From NCBI GenBank assembly GCA_021203545.1, contig JAJQAZ010000016.1, positions 1 through 64,000 of the forward strand: a stretch of DNA of 64,000 nt, in the 5' to 3' direction. Shown piece after piece: positions 27,198 to 37,534 of the stretch (the first letter of the stretch is position 1; every line of letters starts with the position of its first letter). The DNA comes from Tannerellaceae bacterium (GTDB lineage Bacteria > Bacteroidota > Bacteroidia > Bacteroidales > Tannerellaceae). The translations under genes were made by a program, and so were the position numbers. Below the pieces are notes generated by a model. That model had not been told where the DNA came from and made no database searches. It saw nothing but the letters and a program-made list of their open reading frames with translations.

Positions 27198-28373
27198 TTA
27201 TTTACTTTTCACAGCTTTTTTCAGCGCTTGCAAAGCATCCTGTATCACCGAACGGGGACACCCGATATTCATTCGCATGAATCCTTCGCCTCCGGGTCCG
27301 AACATGGCTCCGTCATTCAATGCCAGCCCTGCTTTATCCCTGAATAATTCAACCAATTCCTTTTGTCCCAACTTTAAATCACGGCAATCCAGCCATACCA
27401 GAAAAGAGGCTTCCGGCATATACACTTTTATTTTCGGCAATTCTGCTTTCATAAAACGCTCCACATAGGCCACATTCTCCATAATGTACATACGCATTTG
27501 CTGCAACCACTCTGTCCCATAGGTATAAGCTGCGGTAGTTGCCGTATAGGCAAAAATCGTTCCTTCATTCAGTTCGCGCGCCTGTAGGAAAGAGTAGAAT
27601 TTGTTTCGTATCGTTTCTTCCGGAATAATGGCATACGAGGAGACAATCCCTGCCATATTAAAGGTCTTACTGGGAGCCATAAAAGTAATGCTGGAGGCTG
27701 CGGCTGTTTCCGAAACAGTGGGAAATGGAGTATGGCGGCTATGAGGATACACCATTTCGGCATGTATCTCGTCCGATATCACCAAAATATTATGAGCGGC
27801 ACATATATCTGCCAGCTTCGATAAAACATCTTTGGGCCAAACAACGCCTCCCGGATTATGAGGACTACAAAGGATCAATACTTTACATTTGTCATCTATT
27901 ACCGATTCAAGTTGTTCAAAATCCATTTCATACCGGCCATTCACCAGTTTTAAGGGATTGTTGATAACTTCGCGCTCCATTTGTTCGGGGACGATCCGGA
28001 ACGGATGATATACCGGAGGTTGGATAATTACCTTATCGCCGGGCTGCGTAAAACAATCCAGTGTGAAAGCAATACCTTTCACTATACCCGGAATATAACT
28101 AAGCCACTCTTTACGTATCTTCCATTTATGTTTATAATCAACCCAGTTAATGATACTTTCATAATACTCTTCAGAGGGATAGGTATAACCAAAAATTTCA
28201 TGGGTACAACGCTGTTTGATAGCATTGACAATAAAATCAGGTGTACGGAAGTCCATATCTGCTACCCAAAGAGGAACCAGGTCCGGATTACCGAATCGTT
28301 CTTCAAGGGCATCCACCTTCAGGCAGTTAGTACCATGCCTATCGATAAGCTCGTCAAAATTGTATTGCTTCAT
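27198..28373 (-). CDS. MalY/PatB-family PLP-dependent C-S lyase
   Basis: This 391-residue fold-type I PLP enzyme belongs to the MalY/PatB group, which cleave cystathionine and cysteine conjugates to homocysteine or thiols, pyruvate and ammonia. The PLP lysine is in FMAPSKTFNMAGIVSSY (about residue 234), and NPGGVVWPKDVL plus ISDEIHAEMVYP are the cofactor-contacting loops typical of the group. It is a single gene with its own promoter. Cystathionine beta-lyase activity for methionine synthesis is possible, but regulatory or detoxifying roles are also known in the family. Confidence 0.9.
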   Translation of the reverse strand: MKQYNFDELIDRHGTNCLKVDALEERFGNPDLVPLWVADMDFRTPDFIVNAIKQRCTHEIFGYTYPSEEYYESIINWVDYKHKWKIRKEWLSYIPGIVKGIAFTLDCFTQPGDKVIIQPPVYHPFRIVPEQMEREVINNPLKLVNGRYEMDFEQLESVIDDKCKVLILCSPHNPGGVVWPKDVLSKLADICAAHNILVISDEIHAEMVYPHSRHTPFPTVSETAAASSITFMAPSKTFNMAGIVSSYAIIPEETIRNKFYSFLQARELNEGTIFAYTATTAAYTYGTEWLQQMRMYIMENVAYVERFMKAELPKIKVYMPEASFLVWLDCRDLKLGQKELVELFRDKAGLALNDGAMFGPGGEGFMRMNIGCPRSVIQDALQALKKAVKSK

Positions 28374-28407
28374 ATGATCAAATATTTCTTTGTATCCTGC
28401 AAGGCTT

Positions 28408-28415
28408 CAAAGATA
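28408..28415 (-). promoter_or_regulatory. Probable -7 box (TATCTTTG) for the C-S lyase gene
   Basis: Read on the minus strand this is a perfect TAnnTTTG box, 35 bases ahead of the ATG at 28373. The tandem-repeat tract begins about 140 bases further upstream. Confidence 0.5.
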
Positions 28416-28552
28416 CAAATTCAATTGACAACAGACAATTACCGGATAAGAATTGATACTTAGCCTTATAAAAGGTTGTCTTTTGATGACAAAAAGGGTT
28501 AACTATAAAAACCGGCAGGCACTTTATAGAATCCCTACAGGCATAACTTTTA

Positions 28553-28735
28553 GAAGTTGTGCCTGTGTAGAGGCTAAAGTTCAGCATGTGTAGAGTGCCA
28601 ACTTGTGCCTGTGTAGCCGGAAAGTTGTGCCTGTCCAGAGTAAAAGTTGTGCCTGTCCGGGCAAAAAGTTGTGCCTGTGTAGAGGCCAAAATTCAGCCTG
28701 GGCAGAAGGCAAAGTTGTGCCTGTGTAGGGTAAAT
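28553..28735. repeat. Degenerate tandem repeat, about eight units of 21-26 bases
   Basis: Units are built around AAAGTTGTGCCTGTGTAGAGG, with variants such as TTCAGCATGTGTAGAG and TTGTGCCTGTCCGGGC. The tract lies in the 411-base divergent region between the C-S lyase and the AspT-like gene, ending 18 bases before the latter's -7 box. Several small ORFs cross it only because unit lengths are close to 21; they are not convincing genes. Function is unknown. Repeats of one short motif beside a promoter suggest multiple binding sites for a regulator. Confidence 0.8.
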
Positions 28736-28752
28736 AATTATTCTTTTTTATG

Positions 28753-28760
28753 TAAGTTTG
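28753..28760 (+). promoter_or_regulatory. Probable -7 box (TAAGTTTG) for the AspT-like transporter
   Basis: TAAGTTTG fits TAnnTTTG, 25 bases ahead of ATG 28785 and directly downstream of the tandem-repeat tract. Confidence 0.45.
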
Positions 28761-28784
28761 CACCCGGATTATTAAAAAACACGT

Positions 28785-30467
28785 ATGGAGTGGTTGTATG
28801 AATTGTTGCGGGGGGGGGATGGTATAGGCCATTCGATCCTGATCTTATCTGTTGTAATTGCTTTTGGTATTTTGTTAGGGAAAATCAAAGTTTTCGGAGT
28901 TTCTTTAGGAATTACACTGGTTCTGTTCGTAGGTATTTTACTGGGGCATTTCGGATTCGTGATCAATCCGGAAATACTTCATTTTTTCCGTGAGTTCGGT
29001 TTGATCCTTTTTGTATATTCTGTAGGTATGCAGGTGGGACCCGGATTTTTCTCCTCTTTTAAAAAGGGAGGTATCACACTGAATCTGTTAGCAACCAGTA
29101 TTGTAGTATTAGGAGTGGGCATAACAATCGCGATCCACTATATTACAGGCCTTCCGATGTCTACTATGGTAGGTATTCTATCGGGTGCGGTAACTAATAC
29201 TCCGGGATTAGGAGCTGCCCAACAGGCATTTAATGATGTAACCTGATCGTCGTCCGAAACCATCGCTCTGGGGTATGCCGTGGCTTATCCGTTAGGGGTT
29301 GTGGGAATTATCCTTTCAATGGTCTTTATCCGGTCTATTTTCCGGGTCAACTTTATTAAAGAGACAGAGAAGATACGCGAAGAAGAAAACAAGCAGACGA
29401 AAGGAGCCATCCCGATGTCGCTACTTGTACAAAATCCGGCCGTGTTTGGTAAATCAATCGGTGATCTTTCTTCTTTGCTGGAACACCGCGAATTTGTGAT
29501 CTCCCGTATCTGGCATAATGATAACCATAAAATTGAGATTGCCTCTGCAACCACTGTTTTGAATCAGGATGATAAAATATTTGTTATCACCACTGAAAAG
29601 GATGCGGAAACGATCAAAACATTCATCGGAAACGAGATTACCATGGATCGCAAACAATGGATTCCTACCGATAGCCAGTTAATCAGTCGCCGGGTAGTTG
29701 TAACCAAGTCCGAATTAAACGGTAAACGATTAGGTGACCTTCAATTCAGAAAACTTTTAGGTATCAATGTTACACGGCTCAACCGTGCGGGGGTGGATAT
29801 CGTGGCATCACCGGCTCTGACCTTACAGGTAGGTGATAAATTAACAGTAGTGGGTAGTGAACAATCAGTAGCCAAAGTAGGTGAAATATTAGGAAACTCA
29901 CTGCACCGCCTGAACGAACCGAACCTGATTACGATATTTGTGGGAATTGCTTTAGGTATTATCCTGGGTAGTATTCCTTTTACTTTCCTGGGAATACCTC
30001 AACCGGTAAAACTGGGCCTGGCAGGAGGGCCGCTTATTGTCTCTATCCTGATCAGCCGGTTTGGTTACCGTTATAGACTGATAACCTATACGACCCTTAG
30101 TGCAAACCTGATGTTGCGGGAGATTGGGATAACCCTGTTCCTTGCATGTGTGGGCCTGGGTGCAGGAAAAGGTTTTGTGGATACAATTGTAAACCAGGGA
30201 GGTTATGCCTGGATCGGGTATGGGTTTATTATTACGACCTTACCTCTTCTGATCGTAGGTTGCATAGGGCGTTATTATTATAAACTGAACTATTTTACTA
30301 TCATGGGATTAATTGCAGGTAGTACCACCGACCCACCGGCACTGGCTTATTCCACCACCACTGCCGGAAACAGCGCCCCTTCAGTAGGATACGCAACGGT
30401 TTACCCTCTAACCATGTTCCTTAGGGTACTTTCCGCACAATTACTAATTCTTCTGTTCTTTTCGTAA
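28785..30467 (+). pseudogene. AspT/YidE-type transporter, interrupted by an in-frame TGA
   Basis: The two parts are in one frame and together make a protein of about 560 codons, the usual length. Residues 1-153 hold membrane helices of the first AspT/YidE/YbjL duplication; then TGA at 29244-29246; then two RCK_C (TrkA-C) domains (for example [20 protein letters not shown] and [20 protein letters not shown]) and a second membrane half with [12 protein letters not shown]. Family members include aspartate-alanine exchangers. A single base change explains the stop; a nine-G run near codon 10 keeps frame. It is either a nonsense mutation or a sequencing error. Confidence 0.85.
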
Positions 30468-30481
30468 AGAGATATCTAAAT

Positions 30482-30597
30482 AAAAATGTTCCCCGACTTG
30501 ATCGGGGATCGCATAAAAACCGGCAGTTTGTATATATTATAAGAATAAAACTGTTAGTTCTCTTGCGATCCCCGATCAAGTCGGGGAACATTTTTAT
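30482..30597. repeat. Palindromic element, family B, intact copy
   Basis: Two 32-base arms are perfect inverted copies; each contains GTTCCCCGACTTGATCGGGG followed by ATCGCA. The centre (about 50 bases) includes AAAAACCGGCAGTTTG. Related arms occur at 26941-27175, 49562-49867 and inside the thiE paralogue at 58930-59037. It starts 14 bases after the AspT-like stop and ends near the GH105 stop, so it also serves as a two-way terminator. Confidence 0.88.
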
Positions 30598-30623
30598 TCT
30601 TTTATGTTTTTTATATAAACAGA

Positions 30624-31726
30624 TTACTTGTCCAAAAGGGCATTTACGCACCACAGATAGGGTGCGTGTCCGTGGTAATCTCCGGGATGACGCGGACGGT
30701 CATAGTAATACTGTTTATCATTCTTTTTGTTTGTTCCGCCACAAATGTCTGTGATAGCGCCATCTTCATTGATATAGGTGACTATGGATAACCAGGCTTT
30801 CCGGGCAGCGGGTGCATATATGGCCGCATCCAGCCAGCCCTCTTTTACCCCCACAATAAATGCATAGGTAAACATCGCTGTTCCGGAAGTTTCCGCCCAC
30901 CAATCCGGTTCATCAATTAATTGATTCCACATACCATTGGGTTGCTGATAATCCAGCAAACTTTTCATCATGGTATGATATCCTTCCAGAATGCGCGGGC
31001 GGTGTGGATTGTCTTCCGGCAGATAACGAAGCAATTCCGTCATACCGGCTGCCATCCAGCCATTCCCACGGCACCAGTAGAAAGGCACATCCGGGGCATG
31101 ATAAAACAAACCGTTCTCACGTTGCAGTTCATCCAGATACAAAACCATTTCATAAGCCGAACGATCTATATAGGTAGGATCACCGGTCACTTTGTAAGCC
31201 TGTGTCTGCACAATGGTGATCATATATATATCATCAATCCATAAACGCGTTTGCCACGAATAGTCCTTACCAGCCCACTCTTTTTCATGATCTTTTGCAT
31301 TTTCGGGAACCTGCCATTGGGTATCGGCATACGGCATACCCAACTCGTAGTACCGCTGATCCTTTGTTATCTGGTATAATTCCAAAGCCAGACTTCCAAA
31401 CATATTCAAATCCACATGATTCTTTATCGGTAAGAGTTCTGCCTCTGTCGTAAATAAGGGTTCAAATTTATTCTGTAAAAGGGTAATCAGTTCCTTATTC
31501 CCAGTCAGTGCACCATATGTAAGAGCCCCATTCCAGTTAAATGTTTCAGGATAACTGATCCATTTACCCGCATGCAACATATGCTTGCCATCTACAAACC
31601 GATAGGCCAGACGTTTACCCACCTCTTCCGGAGTAGCCCCTGCAGGAAAACCCGTCAGCAAATTTGTTTGGGCAACTAACAGCTGAAAAGGCATAAGGAA
31701 TACTAAAAGAACTATTTTTTTACCAT
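30624..31726 (-). CDS. GH105/GH88-type unsaturated glucuronyl/rhamnogalacturonyl hydrolase, signal peptide frameshifted
   Basis: The enzyme core (RFVDGKHMLHAGKWISYPET, WIDDIYMITIVQT, FYWCRGNGWMAAGMTELL) matches family 105, which removes unsaturated uronic acids from the ends of lyase products such as rhamnogalacturonan fragments. The obvious start is ATG 31726: with eight instead of seven T's at 31715-31721 it reads MVKKIVLLVFLMPFQLLVAQ, a good signal peptide for the periplasm. As written that frame stops at once, leaving an internal ATG at 31694. It follows SusD in the same orientation, so it is the enzyme of this polysaccharide locus. Confidence 0.85.
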
Positions 31727-31768
31727 ATTGATTGTTTTTTTATTTTACAATTAGTGACTATAAATAAT

Positions 31769-31803
31769 ATTGACCGGCAAAAATCTGGTTTTACCGGTCA
31801 ATA
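31769..31803 (-). other. Stem-loop between susD and the GH105 gene
   Basis: ATTGACCGG and CCGGTCAAT form a perfect 9-bp stem (extended by weaker pairs) with a 16-17-base loop, 30 bases past the susD stop. There is no strong T-tract after it, so processing or partial termination between susD and the enzyme gene is more likely than full termination. Confidence 0.5.
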
Positions 31804-31829
31804 AAATATAAAACTATTTAGTTCAGAGA

Positions 31830-33830
31830 TTAATCTATTCTGTCTTCATCCGCTACAGCATCTTCCCAGTTATCCCATTTAGGAGTATTCGGGTCGTAGC
31901 CATCATAACCATAGTTTTGAGCCAATTCTCCTTTATAGTTCGCAGTCATAGGAGCTTCGAAGATTGGCCAATACAGGTTTCTCTTATCCATTGTATAGTT
32001 CGGGGTGTTGTTACCGGTAGAAGTAATCTCTATAGGCCCTTTATTATACATGGTCAAACGGTTGATACGTTGATACCAGTAACTTCCACCGGCAGGATCT
32101 GTTCCGCTTTGTTTGTCAAACGTTTCCAGATTATATGTATTTCCCCATTCATCGGGTTTGCCGCTTCGGGCAAGACACAGGGATACACGTATTAATTCTA
32201 CATTACGCCATTCTTCCCAATACAATTCACGGGCACGCTCATTCATTATATCACCAATGGTTACGGTACCTTCATAGAATTGAGTACATTCGGCACGCCG
32301 TCTTATTATATTCAAATCATCTTTAATGGTAGGATCGTTTTCATTCATATAATATTTGGCTTCAGCCCTAAGAAGATAGGCTTCTGCCAGGCGGTACAGA
32401 TACCAGTCTGCAATACCACCATTGGTGGCTCCCCGGAGTCCATCTGAACCAGAAATGTTTGCTTCGTTCACGGGATCATCAAGCCAGAATTTGTAATGAG
32501 GCACATCGTACCAGCGACGGATTGTGTCTGTACACAACTCTTTATGAGCCAGTGTAAGATTCTGTCCAAATTCTGCAGACTCCTTGTTGTTTACTTTGTA
32601 ATCAATCATACGTACCCAGTTACCTACGTCCGAACGATGACGCAAATCGCCTGTATCCTCTACCCCATTTACCCACCACAAAGAATGAGTAGAAAAATAG
32701 GTTGGCCGGAAAGTACATATACCACGTCCAAAGGCACGCTGATAATCGTATTGCGGATCATAATCGTTATTATCACGTCTAATGTTCAGAAGCGCCTGCT
32801 TCTTATCCGTTGTTATTACCTGTTCATTAAAAAGAAAAGGATATAAGATACGCATGGTTAGCATAGGTGTAAATGCTTCTACGGCTGCTCCACGGTTGGG
32901 CAATCCCATAATAACCTCTGTATTTTGACTGATTAGTTTATTTTCAGCACGATGTAAGTCCCAGATTACATTCCGGATAATCGGCCATGTTTCAGGTTCT
33001 CCTCCCTGATTAAATGTACCAAAAGGATCATTCATAAGTGAATAACCAGAGCGGTCAATCAGAATATCTGTTTGCTCTTTAGCTTTGGCATACTCGCCAA
33101 TTGCCAAATAACATTTAGTAAGCAACATACGGCAGGCACCTTTATTAACCATACCTATGAGGCTCATATCTTTTTGATCGGGTACCCACTCTATGGCAAA
33201 CTCCATGTCTTTAACAAGCATTTTCAGGATAGCATCCCGTTTTGTACTCCGGTAGTTATTTTTGGGTACATCCAGCAACTTAGTAACCAAAGGTACATCC
33301 CCAAACTGAAAAAGTAAAGCCAGATACCGGAAAGAGCGATGAAAATAAGCCCGGCCTTTGTATGTATTTTTAGTCTCCTCATCTAAACTGTCTATTCCAT
33401 CCACAAATTGTAAAATGGTGTTAGCATACATAATCCCTCTATAAGTTTCATTCCAAAAATACCACATACTGTTTGTTCTATCCAAACGGTGGTTATCCCG
33501 GTTCTCACTGGTTGGAGTAAGCATATTAGCTATATCACAAAGCATCTGTCCCTTGTCGGTAGCGCCGGCCACCATCATATCAGAAAATATATATTCTGTT
33601 CCTAACGGAAGCATTTCATTATGATCAAGCGCGTAATATAGTTTGAGATGACGGTCGCATATAGCTAAAGAGGCCTTTAAACCCGATTCAGTACTAAAAG
33701 TAGCATTGGGTTCATAAAACGATAACGGATCAGGATCCAGAAAGCTTTCCGCACAGCTACCAAGGAAAATTGCGCTACTAACCAATATAGCAAGGCATAT
33801 ACGATTCAACTGTTGAATTATCTGTTTCAT
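31830..33830 (-). CDS. SusD/RagB-family glycan-binding lipoprotein
   Basis: A 666-residue outer-membrane lipoprotein with a signal peptide ending FLGSC (Cys about residue 27) followed by AESFLDPDPLSFYEPNATFS, the classic SusD start. The alpha-helical TPR-like core is evident in TYKGRAYFHRSFRYLALLFQFGDVPLV and in YRLAEAYLLRAEAKYYMNE. SusD proteins bind oligosaccharide on the cell surface and close as a lid over their SusC partner, encoded just upstream with a 19-base gap. Confidence 0.95.
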   Translation of the reverse strand: MKQIIQQLNRICLAILVSSAIFLGSCAESFLDPDPLSFYEPNATFSTESGLKASLAICDRHLKLYYALDHNEMLPLGTEYIFSDMMVAGATDKGQMLCDIANMLTPTSENRDNHRLDRTNSMWYFWNETYRGIMYANTILQFVDGIDSLDEETKNTYKGRAYFHRSFRYLALLFQFGDVPLVTKLLDVPKNNYRSTKRDAILKMLVKDMEFAIEWVPDQKDMSLIGMVNKGACRMLLTKCYLAIGEYAKAKEQTDILIDRSGYSLMNDPFGTFNQGGEPETWPIIRNVIWDLHRAENKLISQNTEVIMGLPNRGAAVEAFTPMLTMRILYPFLFNEQVITTDKKQALLNIRRDNNDYDPQYDYQRAFGRGICTFRPTYFSTHSLWWVNGVEDTGDLRHRSDVGNWVRMIDYKVNNKESAEFGQNLTLAHKELCTDTIRRWYDVPHYKFWLDDPVNEANISGSDGLRGATNGGIADWYLYRLAEAYLLRAEAKYYMNENDPTIKDDLNIIRRRAECTQFYEGTVTIGDIMNERARELYWEEWRNVELIRVSLCLARSGKPDEWGNTYNLETFDKQSGTDPAGGSYWYQRINRLTMYNKGPIEITSTGNNTPNYTMDKRNLYWPIFEAPMTANYKGELAQNYGYDGYDPNTPKWDNWEDAVADEDRID

Positions 33831-33849
33831 ATCTGTTTTCTGTTAAAAT

Positions 33850-36800
33850 TTAAAAAGTTAAATTCACTCCAAATGTAAAATTACGTGTAGACAGTCCATT
33901 GCCTTTATCCGGAGCCGGATCAAGTTCCGGGTCACCATAATCCCAATCTTTTGCCCACACAGCCACATTCCGGATAGTACCAAAGACTTTCACACGGTCA
34001 ATCTGCCATTTCGTTGTCAAATTTCTGGGTAACGTATAGGCCAATGAAATATTTTCCAAACGAATAAACGTACCACTATAAACTTTGTCCGGAGAGTCAG
34101 CACCAGTAGGTCCCAGAGCTTCTATGCGTGCATAATCATTGGTAGGATTGTCGGGAGTCCAATATTCTTTTTGCGTCACATTCTGTAATGCATAAGTCAT
34201 ACGGCCGCCATCATCATCAAAATTCCGATAATATCCTGCTTTACGTTTATGGCCCATTTTAGAATAGATATTGAATGAGATACTGAAATCTTTCCACAAT
34301 ACAAATTCATTTCGCATAGACCAGTTAATGGGTGCAATGGTACTTCCTAAAAACTCTTTATCATTATTATTATATACAGGTGTAATCGTTCCGTCATCAT
34401 TGATAATATCATCAGCCGTGTAGTTATTTGCTACTTTAGGATCACCGGGTACCTGCCCATGCCGGGCGGCTTCTTCTACTTCATCTTTCTGCCAGATTCC
34501 GGTAACACGGTAATCCCATATTTCACCAATAGATTTTCCGATAAACCAGCCATTAGTTATATCGTCACTCTCTTTTCTACCGATCACATTTCCCTGTGCA
34601 TCTAACACATCTTCATAATCATAAGCCAGATGCTTAATCCGGTTTTTATTATACGATAAATTGAATGTTGTATTCCACTGAAAGTTCTTATTATCAATAT
34701 TCAATGTATTTAATGAAATTTCAAAACCCGTATTATTTACCTGGCCTAAGTTAGTTGTAATTTTGGGGAAGCCTGAAAACTCAGGCAAACGTTGCTCCAT
34801 GATCATATCATGTGTTTTCATGATGTAATATTCCACTGATCCCGATATACGATTGTTGAGGAACCCAAAATCAAGACCAAAGTTCCATGCTTCTGTTTTC
34901 TCCCATTGCAGATTTGGATTTGCCATACGGTCTGCGTATAAATAACGCATTAACTCCAATTCTCCTGATGAATTAAGATAGCCATGCATATTTGAACCTG
35001 TAAGATTGGCAAGAGCCACATATGGATTTGCCAACGAACGGTTACCATTTTTACCCCAGGAAGCCCGTAGTTTACCGGTACTCATGATATGATTCCATTT
35101 GAAGAAACTTTCATCTGCAAACGACCAGGCCAATGCGACAGAAGGGAAAGTCGCATAGGGGTTGGAGGAACCAAAAGCAGAGTACCCGTCCCGGCGAACT
35201 GATGTAGTAAGCATGTAACGGCTATCATACGAATAAAAAAGTCGTGCCATCAGTGCATCTGCTGTTTGATTGGTATCCTCACTTTCGTATTTACTATCTT
35301 CTTTTGCACCATTCTGTGTATTATGAAAGCCAAGAGCATCCGAAGGCTGTATATTACGGGCTTCAATACGATCTTTCCACGATCTGAGTTGTTCGGCTTC
35401 CTGCACCAGTGTAACAATGAAATGATGCTTATTCAGTAAGGTATAATCCCAGTTAATGGTATTATTGAGCGACCAGTCAAAACGTTTGGTTTGCTCCCGG
35501 TTTACACCACGATCTTTGGGATTGGAATCCGGTAATTGCGCAGATGTAAAATAACGGTCATGGAAGTACTGAAAACGGGGAGAAGCATTGAATGTATACG
35601 TAATATTAAATGGTAAGGTTACTTTGGCAAATAAAATACTGTTGAATACTGTATAGCCTTTATCTAATTCCATATACTGCCTCTGAAAATCATAGTTATA
35701 ACCCCGTTGGCTATATTCACCGCTCAACGGATACTGCGCCAGGTTTCCATCCGCATCTGTGTAATCCGCATATGGGCTGTTACGCATCTGATAGTCTATA
35801 TCTATACCCATTTTACCATCCGAACGATCCTGAAAGTTTACATTTGCACCAATCTGAAGCCATTTATTTACCTGTGTATCAATTTTCATATTGGCCCGTA
35901 TTGCCTGATAATCATCACTCCGGTCCGCACCTTCATTTTTCATATAGCCCAGCGAAAAGTAGTAGTTTGCCTTTTCACTGGCACCACTTACACTGGCATT
36001 ATAATCCTGATTAAATCCTGTACGATAAGTTTTATCATACCAATCAGTAATTTTACCCGCAAGCAGATTTTCCAGTGCATTACCCTGGAATCCCATACGC
36101 CGTGCCCAAATACTTAAATCCGATTCTCCCTCATTATTGGAGGTATATGCACGCCAATCGTCCAAAGAAACACCGGATAGTTGATCGGGACGCCTATAAT
36201 ATCCCGGCTGATTCGCATAGTTTCCTCTTTGGTAGGCTTCATACTCACCCGTATCCGGGTTTACACCATACGTATTTTTTTCATACCAATCCTGACGATG
36301 AGTTAAATAATCTTCCGGACTGAATCTTCTGCGAAGTTTGTATACCTGGGATACACCGATATTAGAAGATATATTTACGGTAGGTTTACCTAATTTACCT
36401 TTCTTAGTAGTGATCAGGATAACGCCATTGGCAGCTTTAGATCCGTAAACAGCAGCAGAGGAAGCGTCTTTAAGGATATCGATCTGTCCGATGTCATTCG
36501 GGTTGATTTCGGAAAGTTCACCATAGAAAGGCATTCCATCCAGGATAAGTAAGGGATTATTATGTCCTCCTTCATCGTAAACCGAACGGCGTCCCCGTAC
36601 TTCCATACTTCCACCACCTTTAGCAGAGGCATCGTAACCCACTGCTAAACCGGGAGTTCCACGGAGCACATCCTGTACGGATTTAGGGGCTTCATTGGCA
36701 ATTTTATCCGGACGGATCTGAACAACAGAACCTGTCAGGTCTTTTTTCCGCATAGTACCGTAACCAACCACTACAACTTCGTCCAGAAGCTGCGTGTCTT

Positions 36801-37404
36801 CTTTCAAAATAATTGAATAAACATCCTGATTGGTAACACGTATTTCCTGTGCAATATACCCAATAAAAGAAATTTGTAATGTAGCATTTTCAGGCACTAA
36901 TAAAGAGAAATTTCCGTCGATATCGGTAATTGCTCCATTTATAGCACCTTTCTCCATTACATTGGCTCCGGTAACAGGATCGCCTCTGTCGTCGACAACC
37001 GTTCCGGTGATTCTCTTTTGTGCCTGCTGAGTTGTTTCAGGACGTTTGGAAAGAACAATGTTAACTCCTTCTACCGCATAGTTGATACCGGCATCCCGGA
37101 GAACCTCGTCCAATGCTTCACGCACCGGTTTATTCCGGACACGCACAGATACTTTTTGATCCAGATTGACTTCCCTGTTAGAAACAAACAGGTACTCGGT
37201 TTGCTGTTCAATTTCATCCAGCACTTCGCGAAGAATCGAATGCTGTTTGTTCAGTTTTACCCGTGCATTTTGGGATAGCGTATTTTCCGCATATCCGAAG
37301 CAGGCAAAAAACAGTAGTAGATAAGTAGTTAACCGCATAATTCTGAAAATATGATAACATTGATTTTGGGGATGTAAAATCCCGGATTGAAAATAGTTTT
37401 TCAT
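33850..37404 (-). CDS. SusC/RagA-family TonB-dependent transporter with STN domain
   Basis: This 1184-residue outer-membrane transporter imports oligosaccharides with SusD. After a signal sequence (MRLTTYLLLFFACFGYAENT, about residues 23-42) comes an STN signalling domain (about 52-115), a carboxypeptidase-like domain (about 133-215), a plug (LTGSVVQIRPDKIANEAPKS onward, with ILDGMPFYG and SAAVYGSKAANGVILITTKK) and a 22-strand barrel ending FTFGVNLTF. The STN domain marks it as a sensor that talks to the FecR anti-sigma factor encoded upstream. The frame is intact. Confidence 0.96.
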   Translation of the reverse strand: MKNYFQSGILHPQNQCYHIFRIMRLTTYLLLFFACFGYAENTLSQNARVKLNKQHSILREVLDEIEQQTEYLFVSNREVNLDQKVSVRVRNKPVREALDEVLRDAGINYAVEGVNIVLSKRPETTQQAQKRITGTVVDDRGDPVTGANVMEKGAINGAITDIDGNFSLLVPENATLQISFIGYIAQEIRVTNQDVYSIILKEDTQLLDEVVVVGYGTMRKKDLTGSVVQIRPDKIANEAPKSVQDVLRGTPGLAVGYDASAKGGGSMEVRGRRSVYDEGGHNNPLLILDGMPFYGELSEINPNDIGQIDILKDASSAAVYGSKAANGVILITTKKGKLGKPTVNISSNIGVSQVYKLRRRFSPEDYLTHRQDWYEKNTYGVNPDTGEYEAYQRGNYANQPGYYRRPDQLSGVSLDDWRAYTSNNEGESDLSIWARRMGFQGNALENLLAGKITDWYDKTYRTGFNQDYNASVSGASEKANYYFSLGYMKNEGADRSDDYQAIRANMKIDTQVNKWLQIGANVNFQDRSDGKMGIDIDYQMRNSPYADYTDADGNLAQYPLSGEYSQRGYNYDFQRQYMELDKGYTVFNSILFAKVTLPFNITYTFNASPRFQYFHDRYFTSAQLPDSNPKDRGVNREQTKRFDWSLNNTINWDYTLLNKHHFIVTLVQEAEQLRSWKDRIEARNIQPSDALGFHNTQNGAKEDSKYESEDTNQTADALMARLFYSYDSRYMLTTSVRRDGYSAFGSSNPYATFPSVALAWSFADESFFKWNHIMSTGKLRASWGKNGNRSLANPYVALANLTGSNMHGYLNSSGELELMRYLYADRMANPNLQWEKTEAWNFGLDFGFLNNRISGSVEYYIMKTHDMIMEQRLPEFSGFPKITTNLGQVNNTGFEISLNTLNIDNKNFQWNTTFNLSYNKNRIKHLAYDYEDVLDAQGNVIGRKESDDITNGWFIGKSIGEIWDYRVTGIWQKDEVEEAARHGQVPGDPKVANNYTADDIINDDGTITPVYNNNDKEFLGSTIAPINWSMRNEFVLWKDFSISFNIYSKMGHKRKAGYYRNFDDDGGRMTYALQNVTQKEYWTPDNPTNDYARIEALGPTGADSPDKVYSGTFIRLENISLAYTLPRNLTTKWQIDRVKVFGTIRNVAVWAKDWDYGDPELDPAPDKGNGLSTRNFTFGVNLTF

Positions 37405-37534
37405 ATCTTTGTAATGATTTTAAAGATTAAGTATGTTTTTTAATGTACTCTCTGGGAACCGGTAAGTGTTGGCGCACCCGCCGGTTCTTTTTGTTCGCAT
37501 GTCGTGCTATTCCATAGGCAATTTGATTTAATTG

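Noticed and set aside
28553-28735. CRISPR array candidate
   Set aside because: Units are contiguous and degenerate without spacers of constant length, and no cas gene is present in the window.
28378-28832. Small minus-strand ORFs across the tandem repeat
   Set aside because: They stay open only because the repeat units are near 21 bases long; the products are low-complexity TGTT/RHNF-like strings without a start context.
29244-29246. Selenocysteine codon in the AspT-like gene
   Set aside because: No conserved Cys is expected at this position in the family, no SECIS-like hairpin was noticed, and a point change is simpler.
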